From Sycobia sp. Sy_11 (Eukaryota; Arthropoda; Insecta; Hymenoptera; Epichrysomallidae), in the NCBI GenBank assembly GCA_018907035.1, contig JACCIC010000037.1, forward strand, positions 1,975,001 to 2,039,000: a stretch of 64,000 nt of DNA. The letters run 5' to 3'. The notes under the pieces are model-generated. The model did no database searches. It saw nothing but the letters and a program-made list of their open reading frames with translations, and had not been told where the DNA came from. Shown piece by piece: positions 45,965 through 57,307 of this stretch; positions within the stretch are counted from its first letter, which is position 1; every line of letters starts with the position of its first letter. A program made the translations under genes and the position numbers.

Positions 45965-46289
45965 ACATAAATTTATTATTTACTCCGCAACAGTGAGTAA
46001 TTATAATGAATATTTTGATTCCTTTAACTTATTTATATACTAGATGTAGGAATTCGTGCCCTCTCCCAATTAATTTCCTTAAGTTAAATGAGACGAGCGT
46101 TGTTCGCTTAAAGCTGCCAGCTTCTTTGCACTATCGCTCGCGAACAATCGCTGCATTCACTCGACTTCCCTCTCACCCCCATCTCGCGCTTCTTTGCTCT
46201 GGCAAAAAGCATATATTGAAAGGATTCAAAATGCGAAACTGTGCTGAGCACGTATCTCTAGTTGACATATCATACAAACTAGAGCTCTC

Positions 46290-46291
<2 letters not shown>
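45965..46291. other. Mixed non-coding DNA
   Basis: Nothing specific seen before the CT tract. Confidence 0.5.

Positions 46292-46347
<56 letters not shown>
46292..46347. repeat. (CT)n microsatellite
   Basis: About 28 units. Confidence 0.95.
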
Positions 46348-46350
<3 letters not shown>

Positions 46351-46510
46351 GTTTCTTTCGTTGTGGCATCGAGTCTATTTTTCGCATCTCGCGCGCGGTT
46401 TTGCAGTTCACAGACAAATCAGTTTGCGTCGAGTTTCAACGGGCGTGCGTAAAACTATTAGGCAACCGATGCCGTGAGATAGATGGTCTCTTTCACATCT
46501 TGATTTATTA

Positions 46511-46514
<4 letters not shown>

Positions 46515-46557
<43 letters not shown>
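46515..46557. repeat. (TA)n microsatellite
   Basis: About 21 units. Confidence 0.95.
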
Positions 46558-46559
<2 letters not shown>

Positions 46560-46756
46560 CGTGCTCCCATGCGCTCTTTTACTATACCTCGAGCTTTAGC
46601 GCGTATTATATTCATACTTTCCGTGTCGTTAGTGTATTCTCTGTATACAGTCAGTACAACCGTAGAGATATTAGGCATCCATATATAGGTACGAAACGTC
46701 TATGATCACTACCACTTTCTGAAGGCATGCTTCGCGGACGGAGAAGCAAAAGAGAG

Positions 46757-46760
<4 letters not shown>

Positions 46761-46800
<40 letters not shown>
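46761..46800. repeat. (AG)n microsatellite
   Basis: Twenty units. Complementary to the CT tract at 46292-46347 but 414 bp away. Confidence 0.95.
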
Positions 46801-46803
<3 letters not shown>

Positions 46804-47590
46804 TGGGAACAGTAAGGTCATTACGTGTTCGCTGTTGCTTGCGGCAGCCCATAGAAACTTGGCTTTGGAAGTGACAGGTACAGAGAGACTGGGAAGGAGG
46901 GCAAACAATCGAATAATTTTACTTATTCCCGTGCGAGTAACGAGATACTAGAACCTCCCTCTGAAATTACACGAATCGCTTTCCCGGTCTCACCCTACTC
47001 TTACGCGACAAGGTAAAATGACATAGAATGATGGTGGAGAGACTGTCTTTTGTTTTTTTATTCCCTTTTCGGGGAGGCGGGTGATACATGCAACATGGAG
47101 CTTTTTTACTGCAATGCAGTAAAACGTCTTCTCTCTGTATCTTGAAACAACTACATTTACATAGGCTGGATCATATATGCGGCGTCTACTAATAAATATT
47201 CTAAAATTTTGATTTTAATATAGAGGCATGTTTTGGTGAAATGTATAGTCACACTTGGAAAAAAAATGTTGATAACGCACAGTAGTTTCAATTGGCATTT
47301 TTTGCAATTGAGAGGCTATTTTTACCGAATAAACACGTCGATCTAATTTTATATTGAAGAAAAATTCCATCGATATACTCGAAATAAAATAATGCGAATA
47401 ATGAATTAACTCAACTATTACAAATTTTGCATCTAAAATAAAAAATATATATATTACGGGGTAACGTATTTCACAGATCTTTTATAAAGTGTAAAAAACA
47501 TTTAATCGAAGGTGATAACTGAAACAAAGAGCGAAGAAAAGGAATATAGGTATATAGTGAGAGATGAGAAGGATAGATAGATAAAGTGGC
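46801..47590. other. Mixed, then AT-rich non-coding DNA
   Basis: Nothing specific seen. Confidence 0.5.
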
Positions 47591-47638
<48 letters not shown>

Positions 47639-47639
47639 G
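47591..47639. repeat. (AG)n microsatellite, interrupted
   Basis: One AAAG interruption near the middle. Confidence 0.94.
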
Positions 47640-47699
47640 GTGAGTTGATAAGCTCGAATGAGAAAGACATAAAGGAAGAGAGGAGTATTATATAAGTGC

Positions 47700-48300
47700 G
47701 AGCGGCATGCGAGCGCGCAATGCATCCGCGTATTAGTGTGACAATGGTAATACCGAACCCCTTGCACAACGACGGCAAACTTCGTATCTGTATAGTCAGT
47801 CCGGAAACTCCACAGAGGGAGGGGGGCGATATTCACCCGCAACTATATATAGCCCGAATATCTCGAGTTCGCTGGAGCGCACCGTCTGTGTGTGTGGGTA
47901 TCTCTCTCTCTCTCTCTCTCTCTGTGCGCGCGCATGTGCGAGTATGTTTGTATGCTCCGCCGCCGCCACCGCCAGCGCCACGTCGCTGGAAGTTGCAGCA
48001 GAGTAGCGGTAGCGTGGGTGCGACGCCGGCAATGCCGTCGCTTTCTCGCCCCTATAACCACGGTGATTCACTATTAATAGCCGAAATTCCCTATATACTA
48101 AAAGCTGCTAATTAATAACGCCGCCGATGCTCTCTCCTATTACGCGAGAAATCCACCGATCTTGTATTCTATATATGTATTATTTTCTCACCCTCACCGA
48201 CTAATCCTCTCTTACTGATCATAACTCGAAATTTACTTTTCTCAATATTTCTGAATTCAATTTATGTTATATTATGTTCTTATTTATGTTTCATTAAGTC
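47700..48300. other. Mixed non-coding DNA with short TC and GCC runs
   Basis: (TC)n at about 47908-47923, an alternating TGTGCGCGCGCATGTGCG stretch after it, and an imperfect CCG run at 47957-47974. Confidence 0.6.
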
Positions 48301-48501
48301 CACACGCCCTAATCACGAATGGCGAGCAATCGCTATATCCTTAATAACGATCGATTGCATATAGAGCGTGTCCTCACTATGATTGTTCCCACTAGTGATA
48401 AGTCATACACACATGTTGTAAGCCTTTGCTCATTAGATGATAAATTTAAGGACGTGCCGCAAGAATTATTTGCAGCCGATCTGCTAGTCTGAGCAATCAA
48501 T

Positions 48502-48518
48502 ATGGGACATCCTGTATA
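48502..48518. mobile_element. Possible decayed transposon terminus
   Basis: TGGGACATCCTGTATAT differs by one base from TGGGACACCCTGTATA, a terminal motif I recall as common in arthropod interspersed repeats. The neighbouring 200 bp are repeat-free and medium-GC. No second terminus or target duplication was found, so this is tentative. Confidence 0.2.
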
Positions 48519-48519
48519 T

Positions 48520-49880
48520 AACATATCGATGCACATGCCGAATAATTATACAAGGCAACATAAATTACCATTCTCGAAATATACGATTAAAAGTAACTAA
48601 TATAAAGTAACGTATAGAGTACTACGCGCAATCGTCGGCATTTTAATTATACAAGAAAGCAACTATATGGTCATAAGTATAATTCTCGAGGCACGAAGTG
48701 TATTAATCCAACCTTTGTTATATATTCATCCTTGCATTATAATATATACTAAGAATGATATATACGAAGCAGCTGAAGAGCGTGCGAACTTATCGGGCGG
48801 TCGAGGAGAGGTTGTGTATATCATACGAGAGTCGAGAGTATTTGTCGGCCGAAATTCTATAGTGGCAAATTATGTCTCTCTGTCTCTCTCTCTCTGTGTG
48901 GGCGCGCGCGTGTGTGTGTGTGTGTTTGTATATGTTTAATACGCATCCTCCTCATTGAAGGCTTGGCAGAAACTATTGCTTAAACATTGCTGCAGCAGGA
49001 CACGGCAATTCGAAACTAAATCGACCACGAGCGAATGATGATCCCTTGTTTTCTTAAAGCTCGTCTCTCAGCTTATCTCTCTTTCTATCTCTTTTCTAAT
49101 CTTTCTATGCTGCTGTACTATACGATTTACATTTAAAGAAGTAGAAATTTAATCATTGACAAAATTTACGGTATAGCATACACTAGTAATCGATTGGCCA
49201 TTGATTTACACAGACTTATGATATGTTATTGATTCGATTTAGATGGAAAACAACAGATTCGATTATACTGAAAGATATAGAAAATATTTGAATACTAACG
49301 ATTGAAACTGAACCGACAACATTTGAACTTTTTCTGTAATAAAATCAGATGTATTTAACCATAGATATAAATTATGTTCCACCAACATAAATTCAAGCAA
49401 TTCCGTTAATTTTTCCTACCAAAAAAATCCTACGATCAATCGAGGACTACTAATAATTTTCAAAATGAATAGAAATCGTAGCTTACGGTGGTTCTTTGCA
49501 TATTGCAATTACTTTCGATTTATTCAAATCCACGTGTGTTCGTATATTAATGCTATCATTGGTACTTTTTTCAACTCTAGGGGAAACTTCAGAGAAAACT
49601 ACTTTACTTTCATAATTTATGGAAAGATAAAAAGACTATCCGCAAAATGTAACATTCTGTCACACACGCGCACAGGCATGCGCGCGTTTCTAAGCGTTAA
49701 TATTGTGCAACCTCAAATAAATAGAATAGTTGTGGAAGATCCACCAGTAATGAGAAAGTAAAATCTTAAATTTTCATTTAAATTGCTTGGCAGTCCGCAT
49801 AAATCTGTTAACATTTCCCAAATACGGAATAACCATTACTAATAATATCGACAATGAGAAGAACACGAGAAGAAGAAAAA
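48520..49880. other. AT-rich non-coding stretch
   Basis: Short (CT)n-GTGTGG-GCGCGCG-(TG)n composite at about 48883-48926; otherwise AT-rich and featureless. Confidence 0.6.
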
Positions 49881-50340
49881 AGTTAGATGGGCAAAATAAG
49901 AGACAGTGAGACAGTGGGAAAGAGAGGGAGCCAGGAAGGAGACCATTGGAAAACTAATACCGAAGATGTACATCGCGTGTCCACTCGACTTGGCGTTTCG
50001 CTTTCCCTCTTTCCTATCAGTCGCGTACAATCGCGCAGAGCGAGGCACGCCGATGTTGCTGCGGGTATGGGCGGTGGGCGGAGGAGGAGTCAGAGAAGCG
50101 TCGGTGGTTCGAAGTCTCGGCGGGATTTACGAATGAATGAGACTGAAAAACGAAGCGGAGCTGGAAAAACTCCAAAGAGACGCGACGGCCCCGCGGAAAG
50201 GAGATGGGTGCAGGAGCGGGATGGGGTTAAAACGGGTAGTCGAGCCCAAAATGAAAGAGTAGGACAAAAAAAAAGAGAGACAGAAGGAGGGAGAGAGGAG
50301 AGCGTGCGGAGTAGTTAGACCCGGCGTGCGGTAACAATGC
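49880..50340 (+). other. Purine-rich GC-moderate block
   Basis: The plus strand is dominated by A and G, with GAGAGGGAG, GGCGGAGGAGGAG and AAAAAAAAGAGAGA words. The 143-codon frame at 49887-50318 is Arg/Gly/Lys/Glu-rich because of this. Confidence 0.55.
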
Positions 50341-50684
50341 CCCTACAGTTTCTCGGAACAATGCTCTCATTATGCCGCCTAGGTGTACCTATGCAGGACA
50401 CACGCACGCCTGTACTTATCCAAGACGCGGTCTGACGCGGAGAGTCACAGACACATCCACGCCCACAACCTCACGCAAACAGGCGCGCGCTACACATGCC
50501 GAAACGTATCTTTTCACCTTTTAAAACGTCTCGATTTTCGTTCTACAACGAATATCCTGTGAAATATACGGCATTGAATTTTCGTTTACCGATGCAGATT
50601 ACAATTTACATCCGATTAAGCTGATTTCCTTTGTAAACGATTTCCACGCAGTTTAAAAGCACACCTTTAAGATTGAGTTTTGTA

Positions 50685-50945
50685 ATCATAAGCCCCAATT
50701 GCATTAAAACGTCTTAGCTATAAAATCACATCCATTACCATAAATCCATCAATTCATAAACCAATTAAATCTTTAATACATAAATCCTTGGACCATAAAC
50801 TCCTTAGCCCAGTAACCCGGTATGTTGGTAAGCCCTAAGAACTGAGAAACCATTAAACCTAAAAGCTTTCAATCCATAAGCCCTTAAACATTATACACTT
50901 AACCAAATAAAACTGCTTGAATCCACATACTCATAAAACCATAAT
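50685..50945 (+). repeat. Degenerate CATAAAYCC array
   Basis: CATAA[AG][CT]CC-like words occur about nine times in 260 bp (near 50687, 50739, 50755, 50779, 50794, 50850, 50875, 50932, 50940), often followed by TTRG. The plus strand is rich in A and C and poor in G across the whole stretch, unlike either flank. It looks like a decayed tandem array with variable unit length (about 15-25 bp). Confidence 0.55.
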
Positions 50946-50949
50946 GATT

Positions 50950-51650
50950 TAAACGCATACGAGAGTTGTTATGAAGAAGTTTTAAATCTGGCTTAGATAT
51001 GGCAGTATAAGTGTATAAAAAATGCTACTGCAGTGTTTGATAATCCCAATGTCTAAGGCATATTATATGTTTCAAATGTGAAGATGCATCTTTCGTTGCT
51101 ATTTATCTGCAACGATGTTTAAATCTTGAATTTCGCATTAATTTTTATTCTTTCTACCAGTGTACATCGGTTAGATCATATAGGTGCATCCGCCTTTGCC
51201 GTATTACGTTCGCAAATGTGCGCACACTGTCGCCCTGCTATCTTTCTCTCTTTTTTCGTCTCACCGTTCCTTTATCCTCCTCCACCCCCGGATTGTCCCC
51301 GTTCGCGATCCCCGCTATCTCTGCTTCGTTCGAATTCGCATAAATCGCAAAGGCCTCGTTCTTTTTCCGTTCTGTCACGAAATTCCCCTTCTCGGGTTCG
51401 CCTCTGCAATTCTTTTTCCTCTCCGAGAAACGACTACTTTCTTTCACCCCGATGAGAGAATTAAAGGATAAAGGTAATTCCCCCGTGGAATACCGGTCAA
51501 TATTGCTCTTATAGATAAGGTATTTAATCGAATTGATGCATTGTATCGAACGATTACTTTGATAATAATTCTGCAACTAACGTACGAGGAATCAAGGGTT
51601 AATTAGCTTCTTATTAAAATAAATGTAAATTCTAAAGATTAAGTTAACAA
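50950..51650. other. Mixed non-coding DNA
   Basis: Pyrimidine-rich at about 51240-51440; overlapping frames there have no recognisable domain. Confidence 0.5.
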
Positions 51651-51658
51651 TCATTAAA

Positions 51659-51960
51659 TTATACACGAATCAATACTTGATGTCTATTATAGTTAAAAAT
51701 TAGTTTAAAATGACCAAAAGATTGCTCAATTCTATCCTCATTGATTCCAAATACTGTTTTCAAATAACGCTGTTTTGTTCGAAATAAATTACGGTGATTC
51801 AACCAAGTTTCCAATTCATTAGCACTGGAATAATCGTTCTCAACTATTACGAGCTCTGCAACTTTGACGCTGCCTTCATCCGTAAACGACTTCCATTTTT
51901 GTCGTGAAATCACTTTGTATAGGTATAGACGGTGCGAGATAAGCCAAAAGTCCCGCACTA
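51659..51960 (-). other. Open frame next to a mariner-like terminal repeat
   Basis: The minus strand is open for about 105 codons from a stop at about 51975 to 51659. It has balanced composition and no repeat, but no ATG at its 5' end. It does not resemble the mariner transposase N-terminus as I know it. It may be non-transposase DNA caught next to or inside a decayed element. Confidence 0.2.
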
Positions 51961-51977
51961 CTTGTTGCGCCAGTTAA
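51936..51977 (-). mobile_element. Mariner-like terminal inverted repeat (single end)
   Basis: Read on the minus strand from 51977 the sequence runs TTAACTGGCGCAACAAGTAG then TGCGGGACTTTTGGCTTAT. This follows the Hsmar1/MADE1-type mariner terminus (TTAGGTTGGTGCAAAAGTAA, then TTGCGGTTTTTGCC) base by base over most of its length. A TA dinucleotide, the usual mariner target, is at the outer edge. The partner terminus was not found nearby, so this is a one-ended relic. Confidence 0.4.
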
Positions 51978-51979
51978 CG

Positions 51980-53060
51980 ATGGTTTAGTCTATTGACTGA
52001 GACGTTTCGTAAATAATTCCGAGGCGAGTTCTGCAATTATGAAAATTCGCCTTGGTAAACAGATGACAAAATGATAACTATAATTTACAGTATTATATTT
52101 ACAATTCAACCATTCGATTATCACTCCATGAAGAGTTATAATTATGCTAGCAGGCATAAGATCAATATATATACATCTTGATGGCAATCTCTAGGTAATA
52201 GCAAGCGATGATAATATTCCGATAGGAGACAACTCTTAAATAATTTTTAATTGATACCGTGCTGAAATTCTGTATTATCTCAGTGGTAATTTTTCTTTTT
52301 TTTTTGTATTCTCCGATTCTCACGTACTTGTACTTTATATTATTAATACAACGCAACTTCCACTGGTTGATTTTTAAACGATGGTAATTTGGCGTGCGCA
52401 ATAATTTTAAATAGCCTTCAATTCTGTTCGATGACGTCACGAAATTCTCGATTAGCGGCAGTTCGCGAATATCCGCTCAACGTATTTACCTTTTTATAAC
52501 TTAAATAACTGAAAAAACGTTACGTAATCTATTGGAATTGTTTCTTAGAATAGTACGATATTAAATGTAAATTCAATCACCTACGTCTTTTTTAAAGGAA
52601 ATTTTTTAGGCATGTAAATACAGTAATAAAAAATAGCGCTCAGAATTTGAAATACATGCGACGTAAATGAGTATTATCCGAGAATGGAAGGTAAGCAAAA
52701 AAATTGTTGTCTCAAATCTGAAAAAAAAATTCTACAATCTTCCTGTGGTATTTTGGCATATGGTAATCTGTATTGAATCTTGCTTAAAATGCGCCTTTTG
52801 CGGCTCGCTACGTCGGCCCGAACCCGTATAATGCTTGCATCGGTCCCAAGGCTTTCATTCTTCGGCAATTAAACACCGACTATTCGCCATTATAATGCCC
52901 CGGCCTTTATCGCTACAAAAAAAAGACCAACGACCGCACCCGCGTGCTCGCGCGCGATTGCGCTTTGACACGGACGCAGAACTGCGAATAAATATATAAT
53001 ACATGTTCTCGCGTGGGTGCGGCTGCGAGAGAATGTTTGCAACGGTGGCTCTCTCGCTCG

Positions 53061-53066
<6 letters not shown>
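51980..53066. other. AT-rich, then mixed non-coding DNA
   Basis: Contains a perfect CRE palindrome TGACGTCA at 52432-52439. No gene seen. Confidence 0.5.

Positions 53067-53114
<48 letters not shown>
53067..53114. repeat. (CT)n microsatellite
   Basis: Pure from about 53078; an imperfect CT-rich start precedes it. Confidence 0.94.
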
Positions 53115-53119
<5 letters not shown>

Positions 53120-53509
53120 CGTGCGTGCCTGCGTGCGCAGTGTGCACGAACACGAAGCGAAGGACGGAGGAAAAAAGATAGATAGATATAGATAGAGCCA
53201 TGTATACACATATAGAGCGAGCGGAAGAATTATTTCCTCAATGATGAGCTCACACGAGCGCGCCAGACCGACGCCGCCGCCGACGTCGCTTTTATTACCA
53301 GAGCGCGAGCGCGCCGCGTACACACACACATACACCTACTCACATTTTATGGATGCCCGACCGCCTTTTCTATATACCTATGTAGTCGTCGCTCTCCTTT
53401 GCTATATGGTTACTCGCCATTGTTTTTCACTTTTCCACGCAGCCACGAATGTCTAGCCGCGAGGCGTTGTCACTCGTATAGTTATATATACATATATATT
53501 ATATATATA

Positions 53510-53517
53510 TGTGTGTG

Positions 53518-53571
<54 letters not shown>
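53510..53571. repeat. (GT)n microsatellite, 62 bp
   Basis: One GTTG interruption near 53518, then pure. Preceded by a broken TATA-rich run (53480-53510). Confidence 0.95.
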
Positions 53572-53639
53572 AAAAATTGAAGAAAATTCACGCCAGAACG
53601 TACATTGTATGCCTACAGAACTATCAGTTTTTTGTCCTT

Positions 53640-54323
53640 TTTAAATTAGATTTATCTATTTATATTTTCACAAGTCTATATTCGATATTTTTCTACTAAT
53701 TATATCAAAAATTAGATTTAGAATGTTATTTTATCGTGTTATTAGCATTATTATGGTTTTATTGCTTAAGAGGGATCAATTCATCCTGTTCAAAATGTAT
53801 CGAATAATGAGTAAGTTTTTTTTAAAATAATTTAGCATTAGTTTCTTTATTAACAACTTGTATAAGAAAAAAAGTCGCAGCTCAAATTAGATCCCTATTC
53901 AAAAATTTGAGTACCGATAACACGCAAATATTATGTAGCGATCAAAATCAAAGAGGATAATTCATATTCGTTGGATATCGGCAGTACTGTAAGAAAAAGC
54001 TCATAGGTAAGAAAAATGTTTCAATGTAATTACTTGCTCGATCTCGCCTGTGTGCCTGTCGTGCGAGACGATAGACAGTAGGTACAAAAGCACGCAAAAA
54101 ATCATTATTGTTTTTAACGTTATATTTAAAATATAGAACACGATAATATAAAATACGTCATACTATGAGATAAATGCATCCTGTTATACATATATGTGTA
54201 TGTATATGTAGGTATCAGGGAGAAATATTCAAATAAGGCGTCAACTTGCTCAAACGACGTTGAGAAAAAGTTATATATTACACGAAAGGCGCAAAGTTGG
54301 ACAACTCCATGACGGGTCTTTCG

Positions 54324-54329
<6 letters not shown>
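53640..54329. other. AT-rich spacer
   Basis: Nothing specific seen. Confidence 0.55.

Positions 54330-54381
<52 letters not shown>
54330..54381. repeat. (TC)n microsatellite
   Basis: Twenty-six units; a diffuse CT-rich flank extends to 54530. Confidence 0.95.
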
Positions 54382-54384
<3 letters not shown>

Positions 54385-54998
54385 TCTTTCTCTTTTCCTC
54401 CCTCAGAACTGCATGGCATCATTACATTTATGCGCATTGATATCACTCAATCTTCAATTTTACGCATTAGCAGAAACTGGTTTTCCTCTCTTTCTCTCTC
54501 TCAATCTTCTTCCCTCTTCCCGCTTGCCGCGTGAAACTTTTCGATGGCATTAAAGTTTGTTAAAAGTCCTTGGGCGCAGGCCGAAGCTTCCGCAGATACT
54601 TTAAGAGAGATACGATATTTATATGCCCCGGACGAATCCCCGACCAAAAAAAATTCAATTCGAGCCCTCTTCCACTGCTTTTCCCCTTTCTCCACTCCCA
54701 AGCACCCGTCTCTCCTTCTCCCTCTCCTCCCTCTCTCTCTCTCTTTTCAGCAAAGCTCCTCTCTCGATATGAAAACGCGAAGACGCGGACTTTTCACGTT
54801 GATTAGTAGATCTCTCCAAATACGCTCGTTGCGAGCACTTTATCAGGCTACTCGTCCCAAACCCGCACCCCAACCCCGCCACCCTGAGGCGAGCGCAAAG
54901 AAGCCAGTCGTCCCGCGACCGAATTTTTCTTTCAAATATTCGTGATTTATGAGAAACCCCTAAGAAAGTCGAAAGAGGCGGGAGAGTGAGTGAGAGAG

Positions 54999-55001
<3 letters not shown>
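54382..55001. other. Pyrimidine-leaning non-coding DNA
   Basis: CT-rich words at 54660-54760. A 133-codon ATG frame (54544-54945) has Ser/Leu/Arg/Pro-rich composition and no domain. Confidence 0.5.

Positions 55002-55043
<42 letters not shown>
55002..55043. repeat. (GA)n microsatellite
   Basis: Twenty-one units. Confidence 0.95.
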
Positions 55044-55046
<3 letters not shown>

Positions 55047-55539
55047 GAGAAGAAGACGGAGGGGAAGAGGAGGGTGATGTGCCTCAGCAGAGGCAGACGC
55101 AACCCGCGCGCGCGCGGCAGAAAAAGAGCCGAAGCCTTAAGAGGACAAAAAAGGGAACGGCCTCCGAGATTGAGGGCTCTGTGCGTCTCCTTCTCCCCCC
55201 TCTCTCTTTCTCTCGCTTCGTTGCTATCTGCCCGGCTCCTCCGCTTCTCAGCGATTTCGTTCGGTGTCTGCGCGCGCGCAAGGCCCCCGAACGCGCCAGA
55301 AGGCAATCAAGGAAATAACTCAAGCGGCCGCACCGCGCGCTCCGATAGAAAGAGAGTGAGAAAAGAGTGGAGAGCAGTTGCCGTGGGACGGGTAGGAGAG
55401 GGAGGGGGCAGCAGGAGGAGGAGTAGGGAGGTAACAGAAAACGAGCTTCGTGCCTCACTCCCGATGCCTCAGCGCTGAGCTCGGAGACCCGTGCGAAGGA
55501 CGAGGAGGGGTTAACAGATCACGCAGATTTTCTGACCAA

Positions 55540-55543
<4 letters not shown>
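55044..55543. other. GC-rich block with G-quadruplex-type motif
   Basis: CpG-rich. At 55385-55408 the runs GGG, GGG, GGG and GGGGG are separated by AC, TAGGAGA and A. Open frames overlap on both strands (162 codons plus, 124 minus). Confidence 0.55.

Positions 55544-55592
<49 letters not shown>
55544..55592. repeat. (CT)n microsatellite
   Basis: About 24 units; 500 bp from the GA tract at 55002. Confidence 0.95.
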
Positions 55593-55594
<2 letters not shown>

Positions 55595-55837
55595 CTTAAT
55601 TCGGTGACGTGGCTCGATTCATCCGCGTGCGCGATGGCCACGACGAATTACCACGGTATATCGTGTGCCGGGCGAAAAAAGGAAAAAGTATCGTCGTCTT
55701 TGGTTATAATATAGCGGCGTTATAATAAAGCGCGTTTTTAACTCCGGCCCGGTATATTAGTATAGCGCGAGTTTTACATCGGAGAGAGACGTTTGCCGCC
55801 AGATGATCGAGAGGACGATCGAAACGTAAAGGAAGAA

Positions 55838-55840
<3 letters not shown>

Positions 55841-55870
<30 letters not shown>
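55841..55870. repeat. (AG)n microsatellite
   Basis: Fifteen units; C11 follows at 55995-56005. Confidence 0.95.
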
Positions 55871-55876
<6 letters not shown>

Positions 55877-56191
55877 GCTGAGCGCGCGTGCAAAAGAGAG
55901 GAAGTACGACTCTTTTTCAAACGAGCGGGAATCGGTTGTGCGCCTTTCCGAGAAAGGTTCCCAACTTTTTGCCAAGTTTATTTTTGCGCAGAATCCCCCC
56001 CCCCCTCGCCCGAGTATCGACTGCGTGGAAAGAGCAACAGCAATATATAGCTGCTTCATTGGATATGCGCGAAGACTCCGACTCCATCTTTCTTCTTCTA
56101 AATCCGCGGTGAAAACGATTAAATTAATTAAAACGGTTCGGCTGGAAAACCAAGGTATACAACTGATATTCGGAATAATTTATTGTACTGA

Positions 56192-56194
<3 letters not shown>

Positions 56195-56235
<41 letters not shown>
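56195..56235. repeat. (AT)n microsatellite
   Basis: About 20 units. Confidence 0.95.
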
Positions 56236-56238
<3 letters not shown>

Positions 56239-56239
56239 C

Positions 56240-57260
56240 GATTAAATTCTTTTCAGGGCACGCAGATGCGCGGTTTTCAAAACGGTATATCTACACGAAC
56301 TTTGGCTTTTCAGTTAGGATCTGTAAACTATGTGTAAGTGTATATTAAGTTAATTATGACGCATGCTAAAATTATAATTGGTGGTGTACTGTGAAAAAAA
56401 TTTTTATTATTATATAAGAGATTTTTAAGGACAGGTTAATGAAAGAAAATTTTCTCTTGACAGATTCCTTGAAATATTGAAAGCTTTTAAAAGTTATAGA
56501 TACCGATACGATTCCAACTGTTGGTACTTTTAGCATCTGTGATCATTAATATCGTTGTTATCATTGTGAAAATTTTCAAATGCCATATCATATGGCAAAT
56601 TTATTCTAATTAACGATATCCACTTCGCCGACAAATTTTGATTTATTTTTTTTTTTGTCGACAATGGTTAATCAGGGCGAGCCATCGCGAAGTAGATTAT
56701 CTTTATAATCGATCTCGAGCAATATTTTTATGTAACTGATGGCAAAATGTATGTGACAGCTCGTAAATAGGACACATCCGTGGAAAGTATATCGCGCAAA
56801 AAAAATATCAGCATTACTGGCCACAATTTATCATTTTCCATCTCCCACTTTCTCATTAAAGAAAAAGCATTTCACCTAACGACATTGCTTATGGAGTATA
56901 CCGTGTCCTTCAGAGATTTACGAGGTTCGTAAAAACACGAGCCAGTTTCCAAAATTATTCAGGAACGACGAGGCGGGGGCGGACAGGGTGAGACGGTCCT
57001 TCCTCGACCGCTTTTTTAAAGCATTGCAAAACATTAATATCCACCCGCAGGGCATATGAACAATGGAGGACGGGAAAGAAGAGAAAAACTCCAACGGTAT
57101 AAGAATTAAACTAACAACGGCATAAATACACTACAAATAAATTAGCACGTGACAATTCATCCTTCAAATTTTCTCCGCACTTGTCCCAACCTCCCTAAAA
57201 AGATCCAAACGGCTGTCGTGGAGAAAATTTCTCGTAAACTCCTCTGTCTCTCTTCGCCCT

Positions 57261-57263
<3 letters not shown>
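56240..57263. other. AT-rich non-coding stretch
   Basis: Nothing specific beyond A/T homopolymers of 7-10. Confidence 0.6.

Positions 57264-57304
<41 letters not shown>
57264..57304. repeat. (CT)n microsatellite
   Basis: Twenty units, followed by a short CTAT-like run (57308-57335). Confidence 0.95.

Positions 57305-57307
<3 letters not shown>

Noticed and set aside
50100..50125. GGTTCGAAGTC resembles a tRNA B box
   Set aside because: No A box, anticodon stem or acceptor pairing could be laid out around it. The same applies to GGTTCGAAAGC near 39652.
49887..50318. 143-codon plus-strand frame
   Set aside because: Arg/Gly/Lys/Glu-rich because the segment is purine-rich; no domain.
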